Source of the DNA: Candidatus Epulonipiscium sp.
Lineage (GTDB): Bacteria; Bacillota_A; Clostridia; Lachnospirales; Cellulosilyticaceae
Direction: 5' to 3'
DNA: 64,000 nucleotides
Assembly: GCA_012841565.1 (NCBI GenBank)
Contig: DUUM01000053.1
Span: 1-64,000, forward strand
Position 1 is the first letter of the stretch, and every line of letters begins with the position of its first letter. The notes under the pieces were generated by a model. The model saw only the letters and a list, made by a program, of their open reading frames with translations. It made no database searches and was not told the origin of the DNA. Position numbers and translations under genes: made by a program. Shown here one piece after another: positions 44,639 to 53,023 of the stretch.

Positions 44639-45324
44639 ATGACAAACACTCCTAACGATAAGACTGCAATAATGCAGCTGATAAAAACGAGAGATAATAT
44701 GCCAAACCCATCTCCAGCTGAATCACTGCTACCTGTTACATTGGTTACACCAATCCCTAAAGAAAGCATAAAGGGGACTGTAAGAGGCCCTGTAACCACT
44801 CCGCCAGCATCAAAGGATACTGGCCCGAATTGTGTAGGGGTAAATAGTAGCAAGATAAAAGCAATGCTGTAGCAAATCATTAATATCTTAACTAAGGAAA
44901 TGTTGAATATAATTCTTAAGAATGATAATACAAGAGATATTGCAACACCTAAAGCGACTACAATGATTAAAAAGTTCTTAGCAATAAGGCCACCTGAAGT
45001 ATTTGCTACTTGATTAGATAAAACTTGAACGTTTGGTTCAGCAAGAGCAATAGCGAATCCTAGTACAAAGGCCCATAATAATATATGCCTTATTTTTTTA
45101 AAACTAATAATTGAACTTCCGACTTCTTCGCCGACCTCTAACAGTGCAACATCAATGCCAATAGAAAAAAGGCTGAGCCCAACAATTACCATAACTGTAC
45201 CTGCGACAAAATTAATAAGAATATCATTCGGAAAATCTACAATTGTAAAGTGTAATATAAATATTATAATCGTCATGGGTAATGTTGTATACACAGAATC
45301 TAAAATGGTTTCCTTAACACTCAA
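44635..45324 (-). CDS. DUF1538-family membrane protein, first of a pair
   Basis: About 229 residues, about seven membrane segments, with LAEPNVQVLSNQVANTSGGLI and FDAGGVVTGPLTVPFMLSLGIG, parallel to the second copy. The nearest ATG (45342) contains the GGAGGTGA ribosome binding site itself, so the start is placed at TTG 45324, eight bases downstream of that site. With the neighbour and the P-II-like protein it forms a three-gene unit, perhaps a Na+(K+)/H+ antiporter gated by a P-II-like protein. Confidence 0.8.
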   Translation of the reverse strand: MSVKETILDSVYTTLPMTIIIFILHFTIVDFPNDILINFVAGTVMVIVGLSLFSIGIDVALLEVGEEVGSSIISFKKIRHILLWAFVLGFAIALAEPNVQVLSNQVANTSGGLIAKNFLIIVVALGVAISLVLSFLRIIFNISLVKILMICYSIAFILLLFTPTQFGPVSFDAGGVVTGPLTVPFMLSLGIGVTNVTGSSDSAGDGFGILSLVFISCIIAVLSLGVFVI

Positions 45325-45527
45325 ATCATTGTTCACCTCCATATATAAGTTGAAATTATAAGTTGAAATTAAAATCTTATTAAGTTATAGTATTATACTA
45401 TCTTAACAATTTTGGATAAAAGAATCAAGTATACAAGAAAACCATTCTTACAATATATGATTTACATAGTAGGTGAATTGGAATATAATAATTTATAAAC
45501 AACTAAAAAGATGAAAAGAGGTAAAAA

Positions 45528-46379
45528 ATGCCAGAAATTTATTTTCCACATTTGAATATTCAAGTTAAATACTTAGACCGGGTTGCATTTAGTTTGTTTG
45601 GTCTAGATGTATATTGGTATGGGATTATTATTACATTAGGAATTATAGCAGGTTTAGGACTCGCCCTTCATATTGCAAGAAAGTCAGGGCAAGATGAGGA
45701 ACTCTATATGGATTTTTTAATGTACGCTATATTCTTTGCATTTTTAGGAGCCAGACTATATTACGTTATATTTAAAATAGGTGATTATATACAAAATCCT
45801 ATAGAAGTTTTTTATCTAAGAGAAGGTGGCCTAGCTATATACGGCGCTATAATTGCCTCTGTTATTGTTGCCATAATCTTTACAAAAAGAAAAAATATAA
45901 GATTTGGGCAATTTGCGGATACGGCTATATTTGGCTTAATAATAGGGCAAGTCATTGGTAGATGGGGGAATTTTGTTAATAGAGAGGCTTTTGGAGACTA
46001 TACGAACTCAATATTTGCCATGAGACTAATGAAAGATCAAGTAAGTGCTCCTATGACACAAAAAATTCTTGATAATTTACAAGTCGTCAGTGGTATAAGC
46101 TACATTCAAGTACACCCAACATTTTTATATGAATCATTGTGGAATCTAGCACTTTTAATCATACTTCTTGTATATCTAAAGCATAAGCGCTTTGAGGGTG
46201 AAATTTTATTCTTGTATTTAATTGGGTATGGAATTGGAAGACTGTGGATTGAAGGGCTACGCACGGACCCACTATTACTTGCCATACTTCACATTCCAGT
46301 ATCACAAGTTGTATCAGGCTTTATTATAATGATTGGGATAATAGGAATAGTTTTTGGTGAAAGATGGAGCAAAGGATAA
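45528..46379 (+). CDS. lgt: Prolipoprotein diacylglyceryl transferase
   Basis: 283 residues with about seven membrane segments. Lgt adds diacylglycerol to the lipobox cysteine of lipoproteins, several of which are encoded nearby. The family signature is GRWGNFVNREAFG. The histidine of the usual HGG loop is replaced by tyrosine (LAIYGAI). GAGGTAAAAA precedes the ATG. The function is otherwise secure. Confidence 0.93.
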   Translation: MPEIYFPHLNIQVKYLDRVAFSLFGLDVYWYGIIITLGIIAGLGLALHIARKSGQDEELYMDFLMYAIFFAFLGARLYYVIFKIGDYIQNPIEVFYLREGGLAIYGAIIASVIVAIIFTKRKNIRFGQFADTAIFGLIIGQVIGRWGNFVNREAFGDYTNSIFAMRLMKDQVSAPMTQKILDNLQVVSGISYIQVHPTFLYESLWNLALLIILLVYLKHKRFEGEILFLYLIGYGIGRLWIEGLRTDPLLLAILHIPVSQVVSGFIIMIGIIGIVFGERWSKG

Positions 46380-46407
46380 AAAATATTCTATTTATTGACA
46401 ATTAATG

Positions 46408-46436
46408 TTGATTTATCCCATATGTGGTGGTATACT
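46408..46436 (+). promoter_or_regulatory. Promoter of the spo0E-like gene
   Basis: TTGATT (46408-46413) and TATACT (46431-46436) with a 17-base spacer, about 65 bases before the small gene. Confidence 0.65.
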
Positions 46437-46502
46437 GATAAAACACGGTGAGATTAGATAGATTCACAAGATAAGTGGGGATTATAAATGGAGGGATTGA
46501 CG

Positions 46503-46643
46503 ATGGCTCATATTATAAAAAATATTGAAATTTTACAGGAACGTTTAAATAAAATGATCTCGGATAAAAGTGATAATATGGCGTTATACGAGATCAGCAC
46601 AGAATTAGATGCTTGGATTGTGAAATATTATAAAGAAAAATAG
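46503..46643 (+). CDS. Spo0E-like aspartyl-phosphate phosphatase
   Basis: A 46-residue protein with the Spo0E family signature STELDAWIVKYYK, preceded by a coiled-coil-like helix (NIEILQERLNKMIS). Spo0E proteins dephosphorylate Spo0A~P and so delay sporulation. GGAGG lies a few bases before ATG 46503; an in-frame ATG at 46488 contains that GGAGG and is less likely. It has its own promoter and terminator. The small size and SxxLD motif make the identification good. Confidence 0.85.
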   Translation: MAHIIKNIEILQERLNKMISDKSDNMALYEISTELDAWIVKYYKEK

Positions 46644-46672
46644 GTAATACTTAAACTAAATAAACTACTTAT

Positions 46673-46705
46673 AACGAGTGAGATAATATATCTCACTCGT
46701 TTTTT
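46673..46705 (+). terminator. Terminator after the spo0E-like gene
   Basis: AACGAGTGAGATA pairs with TATCTCACTCGTT, followed by six T. Confidence 0.88.
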
Positions 46706-46726
46706 ATATTTAATTTGGAATATACC

Positions 46727-46755
46727 TTGAATTTTTACTTAAAACAGACTACAAT
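46727..46755 (+). promoter_or_regulatory. Promoter of the dcw cluster (Pmra)
   Basis: TTGAAT (46727-46732) and TACAAT (46750-46755) with a 17-base spacer, directly before the MraZ-box repeats. Confidence 0.75.
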
Positions 46756-46763
46756 TGAAGCAG

Positions 46764-46823
46764 AGTGGTAGAGAGTGGTAGAGAGTGGTGGGAAGTGGGT
46801 TGAGAAGGCGCGAAGTGGGAGGT
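46764..46823 (+). promoter_or_regulatory. MraZ-binding repeats
   Basis: Six consecutive 10-base slots, five of which begin with AGTGG (46764, 46774, 46784, 46794, 46814); only 46804-46813 departs. MraZ binds direct repeats of a TGGG-type core at 10-base spacing, so the repeats fit autorepression. The last repeat overlaps the mraZ ribosome binding site (GGGAGG), so binding could also affect translation. Confidence 0.85.
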
Positions 46824-46827
46824 AACA

Positions 46828-47256
46828 ATGTTTATTGGAGAATACAAACATACGATAGATAATAAGAACAGAGTTACTATTCCATCAAAATATAGAGACG
46901 GTTTAGGCGATATTTTTATGCTTACTAAAGGCCTAGATAATTGTTTATCCATATATCCCTATTCAGAATGGACGATTTTTGAGCAAAAACTAAAAAGTTT
47001 GCCACTTACAAACCAAAATGCTAGAAGATTTACCAGGTTTTTTTTATCTGGCGCAGTAGAATGTAACATAGATAAACAAGGAAGGATTTTATTAACACCT
47101 TCTTTAAAAAGTTATGCAGATGTTACGAAAGATATCTATTTTATAGGCATGGGAGATCGCATTGAAATATGGAGTAGTGCGGAATGGGATAAATATAATG
47201 AAAATGATTTTGATGCTAATGAACTTGCTGAACAAATGGCAGAGTTAGGTATATAG
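46828..47256 (+). CDS. mraZ: Transcriptional regulator MraZ
   Basis: 142 residues with the two AbrB-like MraZ repeats (EYKHTIDNKNRVTIPSKYR and CNIDKQGRILLTPSLKSYA). MraZ represses the dcw cluster in bacteria studied. GGAGG precedes the ATG. It opens the division and wall cluster as usual. Confidence 0.96.
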   Translation: MFIGEYKHTIDNKNRVTIPSKYRDGLGDIFMLTKGLDNCLSIYPYSEWTIFEQKLKSLPLTNQNARRFTRFFLSGAVECNIDKQGRILLTPSLKSYADVTKDIYFIGMGDRIEIWSSAEWDKYNENDFDANELAEQMAELGI

Positions 47257-47288
47257 AGTTAGGTATCATAGAATGAGGTGGATGGTTA

Positions 47289-48224
47289 ATGGAATTTCAT
47301 CATGTGTCAGTATTGCTAAATGAATGCATTGAAGGGTTAAATATCAAAGAAAATGGTATTTATGTAGATGGAACTTTAGGTGGGGCAGGGCATTCGAAAG
47401 AAATATGTGGTCATTTAAATAAAGATGGACAATTAGTGGGGATTGATCAAGATATAAATGCGATCAATGCTTCAAGAGAAAAGTTAGCACATGAAGCGTG
47501 TAAAATTACATTAATCGAAAGCAATTTTTCAGATGTTACAAAGCAATTAGAAAATGTAGGAATAACTCAAATAGATGGCATGCTACTTGATTTAGGGGTT
47601 TCATCCCACCAACTAGACGAACCCATGCGAGGATTTTCATATATGCATGATGCACCGTTAGACATGCGGATGGACCAAAATACAAAGTTCACGGCTTATG
47701 ATGTGGTGAATAAGTATTCGGAAGAAGCATTAGAGGATGTTATTAAAAAGTACGGGGAAGAAAATTGGTCAAAGAGAATCGTGAAGTTTATTTGTGAGTA
47801 TAGAGCGGACAAGCCTATTGAAACAACATATGAATTAGTAGAAATAATTAAAAAAGCAGTTCCCAAAGGTGCTAGAAGAGATGGGCCACACCCAGCAAAA
47901 CGTACATTTCAAGCTATTAGAATTGAAGTCAATAATGAATTAGGTATTATTGAAAATACCATTTTGGATATCATAAAGGTATTAAAGCCAGGGGGGAGAT
48001 TGTGTATCATCACCTTCCATTCTTTAGAAGACAGGATTGTAAAACAAACATACAAAAAAATAGAAAATCCATGTACTTGTCCTAGGGAATTTCCAGTGTG
48101 TGTCTGTCAACAAAAATCCCAGATAAAGATTATAACAAGAAAGCCTATATTACCATCAGACGCAGAAATTGAAGAGAACCCAAGATCTAGAAGTGCCAAA
48201 CTTAGAATTATAGAAAAACGATAA
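47289..48224 (+). CDS. rsmH: 16S rRNA m4C1402 methyltransferase RsmH
   Basis: 311 residues, S-adenosylmethionine-dependent methyltransferase with [18 protein letters not shown] and [27 protein letters not shown] precedes the ATG. It keeps the mraZ-rsmH-ftsL order. Confidence 0.96.
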   Translation: MEFHHVSVLLNECIEGLNIKENGIYVDGTLGGAGHSKEICGHLNKDGQLVGIDQDINAINASREKLAHEACKITLIESNFSDVTKQLENVGITQIDGMLLDLGVSSHQLDEPMRGFSYMHDAPLDMRMDQNTKFTAYDVVNKYSEEALEDVIKKYGEENWSKRIVKFICEYRADKPIETTYELVEIIKKAVPKGARRDGPHPAKRTFQAIRIEVNNELGIIENTILDIIKVLKPGGRLCIITFHSLEDRIVKQTYKKIENPCTCPREFPVCVCQQKSQIKIITRKPILPSDAEIEENPRSRSAKLRIIEKR

Positions 48225-48241
48225 TATAAGGGGGGGGAAGA

Positions 48242-48685
48242 ATGGCTAATAATCGCTATAATGCTAATACAGTCTACAATTACGGCAGTGCCGCACCAGA
48301 TATCTACACGGAAGTTCCAATACCGAAAGCACCAAAGACTCCAAGAGAGAAAAAGTCAAGAGTAGAGCGTAAAGAAGAAAGAAGGCAAATCTTTCGAAAA
48401 AGGCTCAGTTGTATTGTAAGTGTAACCGCAATATTTATAGCATGTACTGCTTTTGTATGGGGATGCGCTGTAGTAGAATACAAGCAATATGAGTTAAAAC
48501 AAGCTAAAAGTGAGATTAGGGAATTAAAAAGTCAAGTGAATACGACAAAGGCCCTGATTGCTTCATCCACAAATTTAGACAATATTAAAGCTAGGGCCAT
48601 AAATGAACTCAAGATGACAGAACCCCTAACGCATCAAATTATATTTTTAGATATTGCAAAGACTAGCTACACAGTCATCGAGTAA
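48242..48685 (+). CDS. ftsL: FtsL-like cell division protein
   Basis: 147 residues: a basic cytoplasmic tail (about residues 1-58, rich in K and R), one membrane segment (about 60-82) and an extracytoplasmic coiled coil (YKQYELKQAKSEIRELKSQVNTTKALI). Sequence conservation of FtsL is low, so the call rests on topology and position between rsmH and the PBP gene. Confidence 0.83.
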   Translation: MANNRYNANTVYNYGSAAPDIYTEVPIPKAPKTPREKKSRVERKEERRQIFRKRLSCIVSVTAIFIACTAFVWGCAVVEYKQYELKQAKSEIRELKSQVNTTKALIASSTNLDNIKARAINELKMTEPLTHQIIFLDIAKTSYTVIE

Positions 48686-48716
48686 AGAAAGAAAATGATA
48701 TAGGTTGGTGAGCAGT

Positions 48717-50906
48717 GTGAGTGGTACAACTAAGATCAGAGCTAAAAAAAGAAAAAAAGATATGAGTATTAGGAAAGCTACGCGTAGAATTTTAAGCTTA
48801 GCTTTTTTGTTTGGAGCGGCTAGTATAGGGCTTGTTACAAGAGTGGGGTATTTAAAAGTAGTTAAAGGTGATGAATTTGAGAAGAAAGTAACCCTTCGCA
48901 CAGCAGGAGCAGAGTATGAAATACAGCCACTTCGGGGGAACATTGTAGATCGAAATGGAAAAAATATGGTTGTCAGTAGTATTGCTTATGATGTGATACT
49001 GGATCCTTATGTTTTGTTACAAAGTACTAAAGAGCAGCAAACGGAGACGTTGACGGAACTTTCGAAGGAATTAGGGATCAATATAAAAGAACTCCAGGAT
49101 ATTGTTGCAAAGTTTCCAGAATCAAAGTATGAGGTTATCAAAAAAGAAGTTTTGAATGAAGTGGGGAAGAGATTACAAGATAAAAAACTCAAAGGGTTAT
49201 GGTTACAAGAAACGTTTGTAAGGCAATATCCAAAAGAAACATTAGCTTCTCAAACCATTGGCTTTTATAACAAAAACAAACAAGGTCAATATGGGGTGGA
49301 GCAACAATATAATGATATAATGACAGGATTTACAGGAAGAGTATTCCCAAAATTACAAGAGGGCAATATTATAACCTCTGAAAGTGTATCCGCCGTCTCA
49401 GGTCATACCTTAGGGATTACAATAGATGAAGTTATTCAGCAATATTTAGAGGAAGCCCTGCAAAAGTCAGCTGTTGAATTTAAATCTACCAACGCAGCAG
49501 TCATTGCCATGAATCCAAATACGGGTGAGATATTAGCTATGGGGAGTTATCCGACCTATAACCCAAATAAATACAATGATATTTCTGAACAAGTTGGCGC
49601 AGAAATTTGGGAAGGTCTAGACGACGCAGCAAAAGGAGAAAGATTAAATGAAGTCTGGAAGAATTATAATATACATATGACATATGAACCAGGGTCTACA
49701 TTTAAGCCACTATTGGTAGCAGCTGCACTAGAAGAAGGTGTTATAGGGATTGATGAACAGTTTTATTGCCCTGGATTTAAAGATGTTGCAGGGGAGCATC
49801 TTCGTTGTGCTAAAAGGGATGGCCATGGACATATAAATTTAGAACAAGCAATAGCATCCTCCTGTAACGTTGCAATGATGGAAATAGCCGAAAAACTAGG
49901 GAAAGAAAAGTTTATTCAATACCAAAAGGATTTTGGACTAGGGGAGATAACGGGTGTTGATTTGCCAGGGGAGGAAGCGGGGATTTTACATAGACAGGAC
50001 CAAATGGGACCTGTGGAACTCGCAACTGCTTCCTTTGGGCAAAGTTTTAACATGACACCATTACAATTGATAAGTGCTTTTTCAGCCACAATTAATGGTG
50101 GAAAGCTTATGAAACCTTACGTATTATCACAAATAATAGATGAAGATGGCACGATTACAAAAGAAAACAAACCCTTTTTAAGACGTAAAGTTATTTCAAA
50201 AGAAGTATCAGATGTGGTGAGATTACAAGCGGAGAGCGTTGTGACAAGTGGAACTGGAAAGTCCGCAGCCATTCCAGGTTATAGAATAGGTGGAAAAACG
50301 GGGACAGCTCAAAAACTTCCAAGGGAAGCAAAAGAGTATATTTACTCATTTGTAGGTTATGCACCAGTGGAGAATCCACAGATTATTGTGTTAGTCTTAT
50401 ACGACGAGACGGAAGTCGAAGGTGATGGTGTAGGGCTTGCCGCAAGAGTGTTTAAAGAGATGATGGAGAAGACTCTGCCTTATCTAGGCATTCAACCAGT
50501 TGATGCGATTCCGGGTGCTTATGATGAAACCGTAGCAATACCTGATTTTACGGATAAGGACATTTATGAGGCGTCCAAGACACTAGAAAACCTAAAATTA
50601 GATTATGAAGCTATAGGAATTGGTAAAAAAATCAACAATCAATATCCAAAGCCAGGGGCCGTTATTCCGACTGAGACAACAATCAAATTGTATTTTTCAT
50701 CTAGTGAACCAGAAAATTGTATAATTGTACCGGATCTTATCGGAAAAACCTTAGAAGAATCTCAGCTAGAAATCGCAAATCAAGGACTTGCAATTGAAAT
50801 TGAAGGAACGGGCGAAATGATTTCAAAGCAGGTTCCTAAGGCTAATATGAAAATTGAAAAAGGTAGTCTTGTAAAACTAATTTTAAGTGAAAAAATTATA
50901 GAATAG
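48717..50906 (+). CDS. FtsI/SpoVD-type penicillin-binding protein with two PASTA domains
   Basis: About 729 residues: basic tail, one membrane segment (about 29-50), PBP dimerisation domain, transpeptidase and two C-terminal PASTA domains. Active-site motifs are intact: SxxK in EPGSTFKPL, SxN in ASSCNVAM and KTG in GGKTGTAQK. It crosslinks septal peptidoglycan. GTG 48717 is chosen because GGTGA lies five bases upstream. It is followed by a second PBP gene; either one could be the vegetative FtsI. Confidence 0.93.
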   Translation: MSGTTKIRAKKRKKDMSIRKATRRILSLAFLFGAASIGLVTRVGYLKVVKGDEFEKKVTLRTAGAEYEIQPLRGNIVDRNGKNMVVSSIAYDVILDPYVLLQSTKEQQTETLTELSKELGINIKELQDIVAKFPESKYEVIKKEVLNEVGKRLQDKKLKGLWLQETFVRQYPKETLASQTIGFYNKNKQGQYGVEQQYNDIMTGFTGRVFPKLQEGNIITSESVSAVSGHTLGITIDEVIQQYLEEALQKSAVEFKSTNAAVIAMNPNTGEILAMGSYPTYNPNKYNDISEQVGAEIWEGLDDAAKGERLNEVWKNYNIHMTYEPGSTFKPLLVAAALEEGVIGIDEQFYCPGFKDVAGEHLRCAKRDGHGHINLEQAIASSCNVAMMEIAEKLGKEKFIQYQKDFGLGEITGVDLPGEEAGILHRQDQMGPVELATASFGQSFNMTPLQLISAFSATINGGKLMKPYVLSQIIDEDGTITKENKPFLRRKVISKEVSDVVRLQAESVVTSGTGKSAAIPGYRIGGKTGTAQKLPREAKEYIYSFVGYAPVENPQIIVLVLYDETEVEGDGVGLAARVFKEMMEKTLPYLGIQPVDAIPGAYDETVAIPDFTDKDIYEASKTLENLKLDYEAIGIGKKINNQYPKPGAVIPTETTIKLYFSSSEPENCIIVPDLIGKTLEESQLEIANQGLAIEIEGTGEMISKQVPKANMKIEKGSLVKLILSEKIIE

Positions 50907-50911
50907 AAACA

Positions 50912-50962
50912 CCCCCTTTAAAATACAATGAGTTATAGGTGAATTTTAAAGGGGGATTTTTT
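50912..50962 (+). promoter_or_regulatory. Hairpin covering the spoVD ribosome binding site
   Basis: CCCCCTTTAAAAT (50912-50924) pairs perfectly with ATTTTAAAGGGGG (50943-50955), and six T follow, ending at the GTG start. The right arm holds the AAAGGGGG ribosome binding site. The structure can act as a terminator, as a translation block, or both. TACAAT in the loop (50924-50929) might be a -10. Confidence 0.7.
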
Positions 50963-52909
50963 GTGAAGAGCACAAGACGGATGATTCAAAAGAGAATATT
51001 AATCTTTATTGCTGGTTTTTTACTATTAGCAATGTTACTAGTAACACGACTAGGATATATTAAGATTGTAGATGGCACGTGGCTTCAAGAAGGAGCAGAA
51101 ATATTACATACAAGGGATCGGCTGATCTCTCCTATTCGAGGGACTATATACGATAGGAACCAAGTAGCCCTTGCACAAAGTGCCTCAGTGGCTACAATAG
51201 GAGTTGTCAATACTCAGGTCAAAGAGCCTGAAAAGGTTGCTAAAATATTAGCTGAAAAATTAGAACTTGAATATGACTGGGTATATAAAAAAGTTATTCA
51301 TAGGGTAGCCCTTGAGCGCATTAAATCTAAAGTTAGCAAAGATGTTGCAGATGAAATAAGGGCAATGAATTTAGCAGGTGTTAAGGTAGATGAGGATACA
51401 AAAAGATATTATCCCTATAAGAATTTATTATCACACGTTATTGGCTTTGTAGGAAAAGATAATCAAGGCATTATAGGACTGGAAGTAAAGTATGAGAAAT
51501 ATTTAAAAGGAAGTCAAGGGAAGTTACTAATGGAGACAGATGGTCATGGAAAAAGAAGAGATTCTCTTGCAGAAAGACGAATAAAACCTGTTCCTGGGAA
51601 TCATTTAGTAACAACTTTGGATGTTAATATACAGGAATATGTAGAACAAGCATTAGAAAAAATTGTTGAAGTAAAAGGGGCTAAAAGAGGGGCAATTATT
51701 TTAATGAACCCTCAAAATGGGGAAATATATGCCATGGCAAACAAACCTGATTTTGACCTAAATGAGCCTTTTACAATTAACGATGAAACAATCCGTGAAT
51801 CATGGGATGGCTATTCTACTAAAGAACAAAATGACATGCTAAATCAAATGTGGCGGAATTTTAGTATTAATGATACATATGAACCAGGTTCTACCTTTAA
51901 GATTTTTACATCAGCTATTGGCATACAAGAAGGCGTAGTAAGTGAAAACTCGCCCTTTGTTTGCACAGGATCAAGAACTGTAGGAGGAAGAAGTATTAAG
52001 TGTTGGAGAAGTCCGAGAAGTCATGGGGCCCAAACCTTTGTAGAAGGTGTCCAAAACTCCTGTAACCCTGTTTTTATGGAAGTTGCAGAAAGAGTAGGGG
52101 CGGAAACTTTTTATAATTATATGGCGAAGTTTGGGTTTAGTGAAAAAACAAATATAGATCTACCAGGTGAAGCGGTGGGTATTATGCATAAGCTTAAAAA
52201 TATAGGGTCGGTTGAGCTGGCAACAATGTCGTTTGGTCAGTCATTTCAAATAACCCCAATGCAACTGTTAAGAGGAGCGTCAGCCACCTTAAATGGGGGC
52301 TATTTAGTGACCCCTCATATAGGGGACTATGTTATAGACAATGAGGGAAATGTAGTCGAAAAATTTGATTATCCACTAGGGAAACAAGTCATAACAACAG
52401 ATACGTCTGACAGATTAAAAGAGATTTTAGAAAGTGTTGTAGAAGTAGGTACGGGAAACAAGTCATATATTCCAGGATATCGTATCGGTGGTAAAACAGC
52501 AACTTCTGAAAAATTACCTCGCAGAAGCGGTAAATATATAGCATCTTTTTTAGCTTTTGCCCCAGCAGAGCATCCTACAGTAGTTGGGATTGTTATAGTT
52601 GATGAGCCTCAGGGATCTTATTATGGTGGCGCCGTAACAGGGCCTGTAATGAAGGAAGTATTTGAAAATGTATTACCTTATTTAGGGATTAAGCCTGTCT
52701 ACAATGAAAAAGAATTAGAAATGGAAGAAATAGAACAAATTAAAGTTCCAGATTTTCAGAGGATGACTATTGAAGAAGCAAAAAAATATGCAAAAGAATG
52801 TAAGGTAAGTATTCAAATAGAAGGTTCTGGGGAACACATTTTGAATCAATTTCCACACCCAGAAGAGTCTATTAACTATGGAAATATAATCCTATTATAT
52901 ACGGAGTAA
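50963..52909 (+). CDS. spoVD: SpoVD-type penicillin-binding protein
   Basis: 648 residues from GTG 50963, which is six bases from AAAGGGGG. One membrane segment, dimerisation domain, transpeptidase and a single C-terminal PASTA domain. SxxK (EPGSTFKIF) and SxN (NSCNPVFM) are intact, but the KTG motif reads KTA (GGKTATSEK). SpoVD makes spore cortex peptidoglycan. The paralogue just upstream is more FtsI-like, so this one is the better SpoVD candidate. The assignment of roles between the two is inference. Confidence 0.85.
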   Translation: MKSTRRMIQKRILIFIAGFLLLAMLLVTRLGYIKIVDGTWLQEGAEILHTRDRLISPIRGTIYDRNQVALAQSASVATIGVVNTQVKEPEKVAKILAEKLELEYDWVYKKVIHRVALERIKSKVSKDVADEIRAMNLAGVKVDEDTKRYYPYKNLLSHVIGFVGKDNQGIIGLEVKYEKYLKGSQGKLLMETDGHGKRRDSLAERRIKPVPGNHLVTTLDVNIQEYVEQALEKIVEVKGAKRGAIILMNPQNGEIYAMANKPDFDLNEPFTINDETIRESWDGYSTKEQNDMLNQMWRNFSINDTYEPGSTFKIFTSAIGIQEGVVSENSPFVCTGSRTVGGRSIKCWRSPRSHGAQTFVEGVQNSCNPVFMEVAERVGAETFYNYMAKFGFSEKTNIDLPGEAVGIMHKLKNIGSVELATMSFGQSFQITPMQLLRGASATLNGGYLVTPHIGDYVIDNEGNVVEKFDYPLGKQVITTDTSDRLKEILESVVEVGTGNKSYIPGYRIGGKTATSEKLPRRSGKYIASFLAFAPAEHPTVVGIVIVDEPQGSYYGGAVTGPVMKEVFENVLPYLGIKPVYNEKELEMEEIEQIKVPDFQRMTIEEAKKYAKECKVSIQIEGSGEHILNQFPHPEESINYGNIILLYTE

Positions 52910-52962
52910 GATTATTCGTAAATTTAGTTTGATTTTTGCAAACCATTTTATCAAACTCATGA

Positions 52963-53003
52963 TATAATAAAAGATATTTGCATATAATTATTTGCGTATA
53001 ATT
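52963..53003 (+). promoter_or_regulatory. murE promoter region with tandem repeat
   Basis: An extended -10 (TGATATAAT, 52960-52968) is followed by a 14-base tandem repeat: ATTTGCATATAATT (52976-52989) and ATTTGCGTATAATT (52990-53003). Each copy holds a TATAAT, so there may be several start sites. The murE ribosome binding site is 10 bases further on. Confidence 0.55.
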
Positions 53004-53023
53004 GAATTTACAGGAGGCAAAAA

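Noticed and set aside
46764..46823. CRISPR-like short repeat array
   Set aside because: The repeats are 10-base direct repeats without spacers, adjacent to mraZ; they are MraZ boxes.
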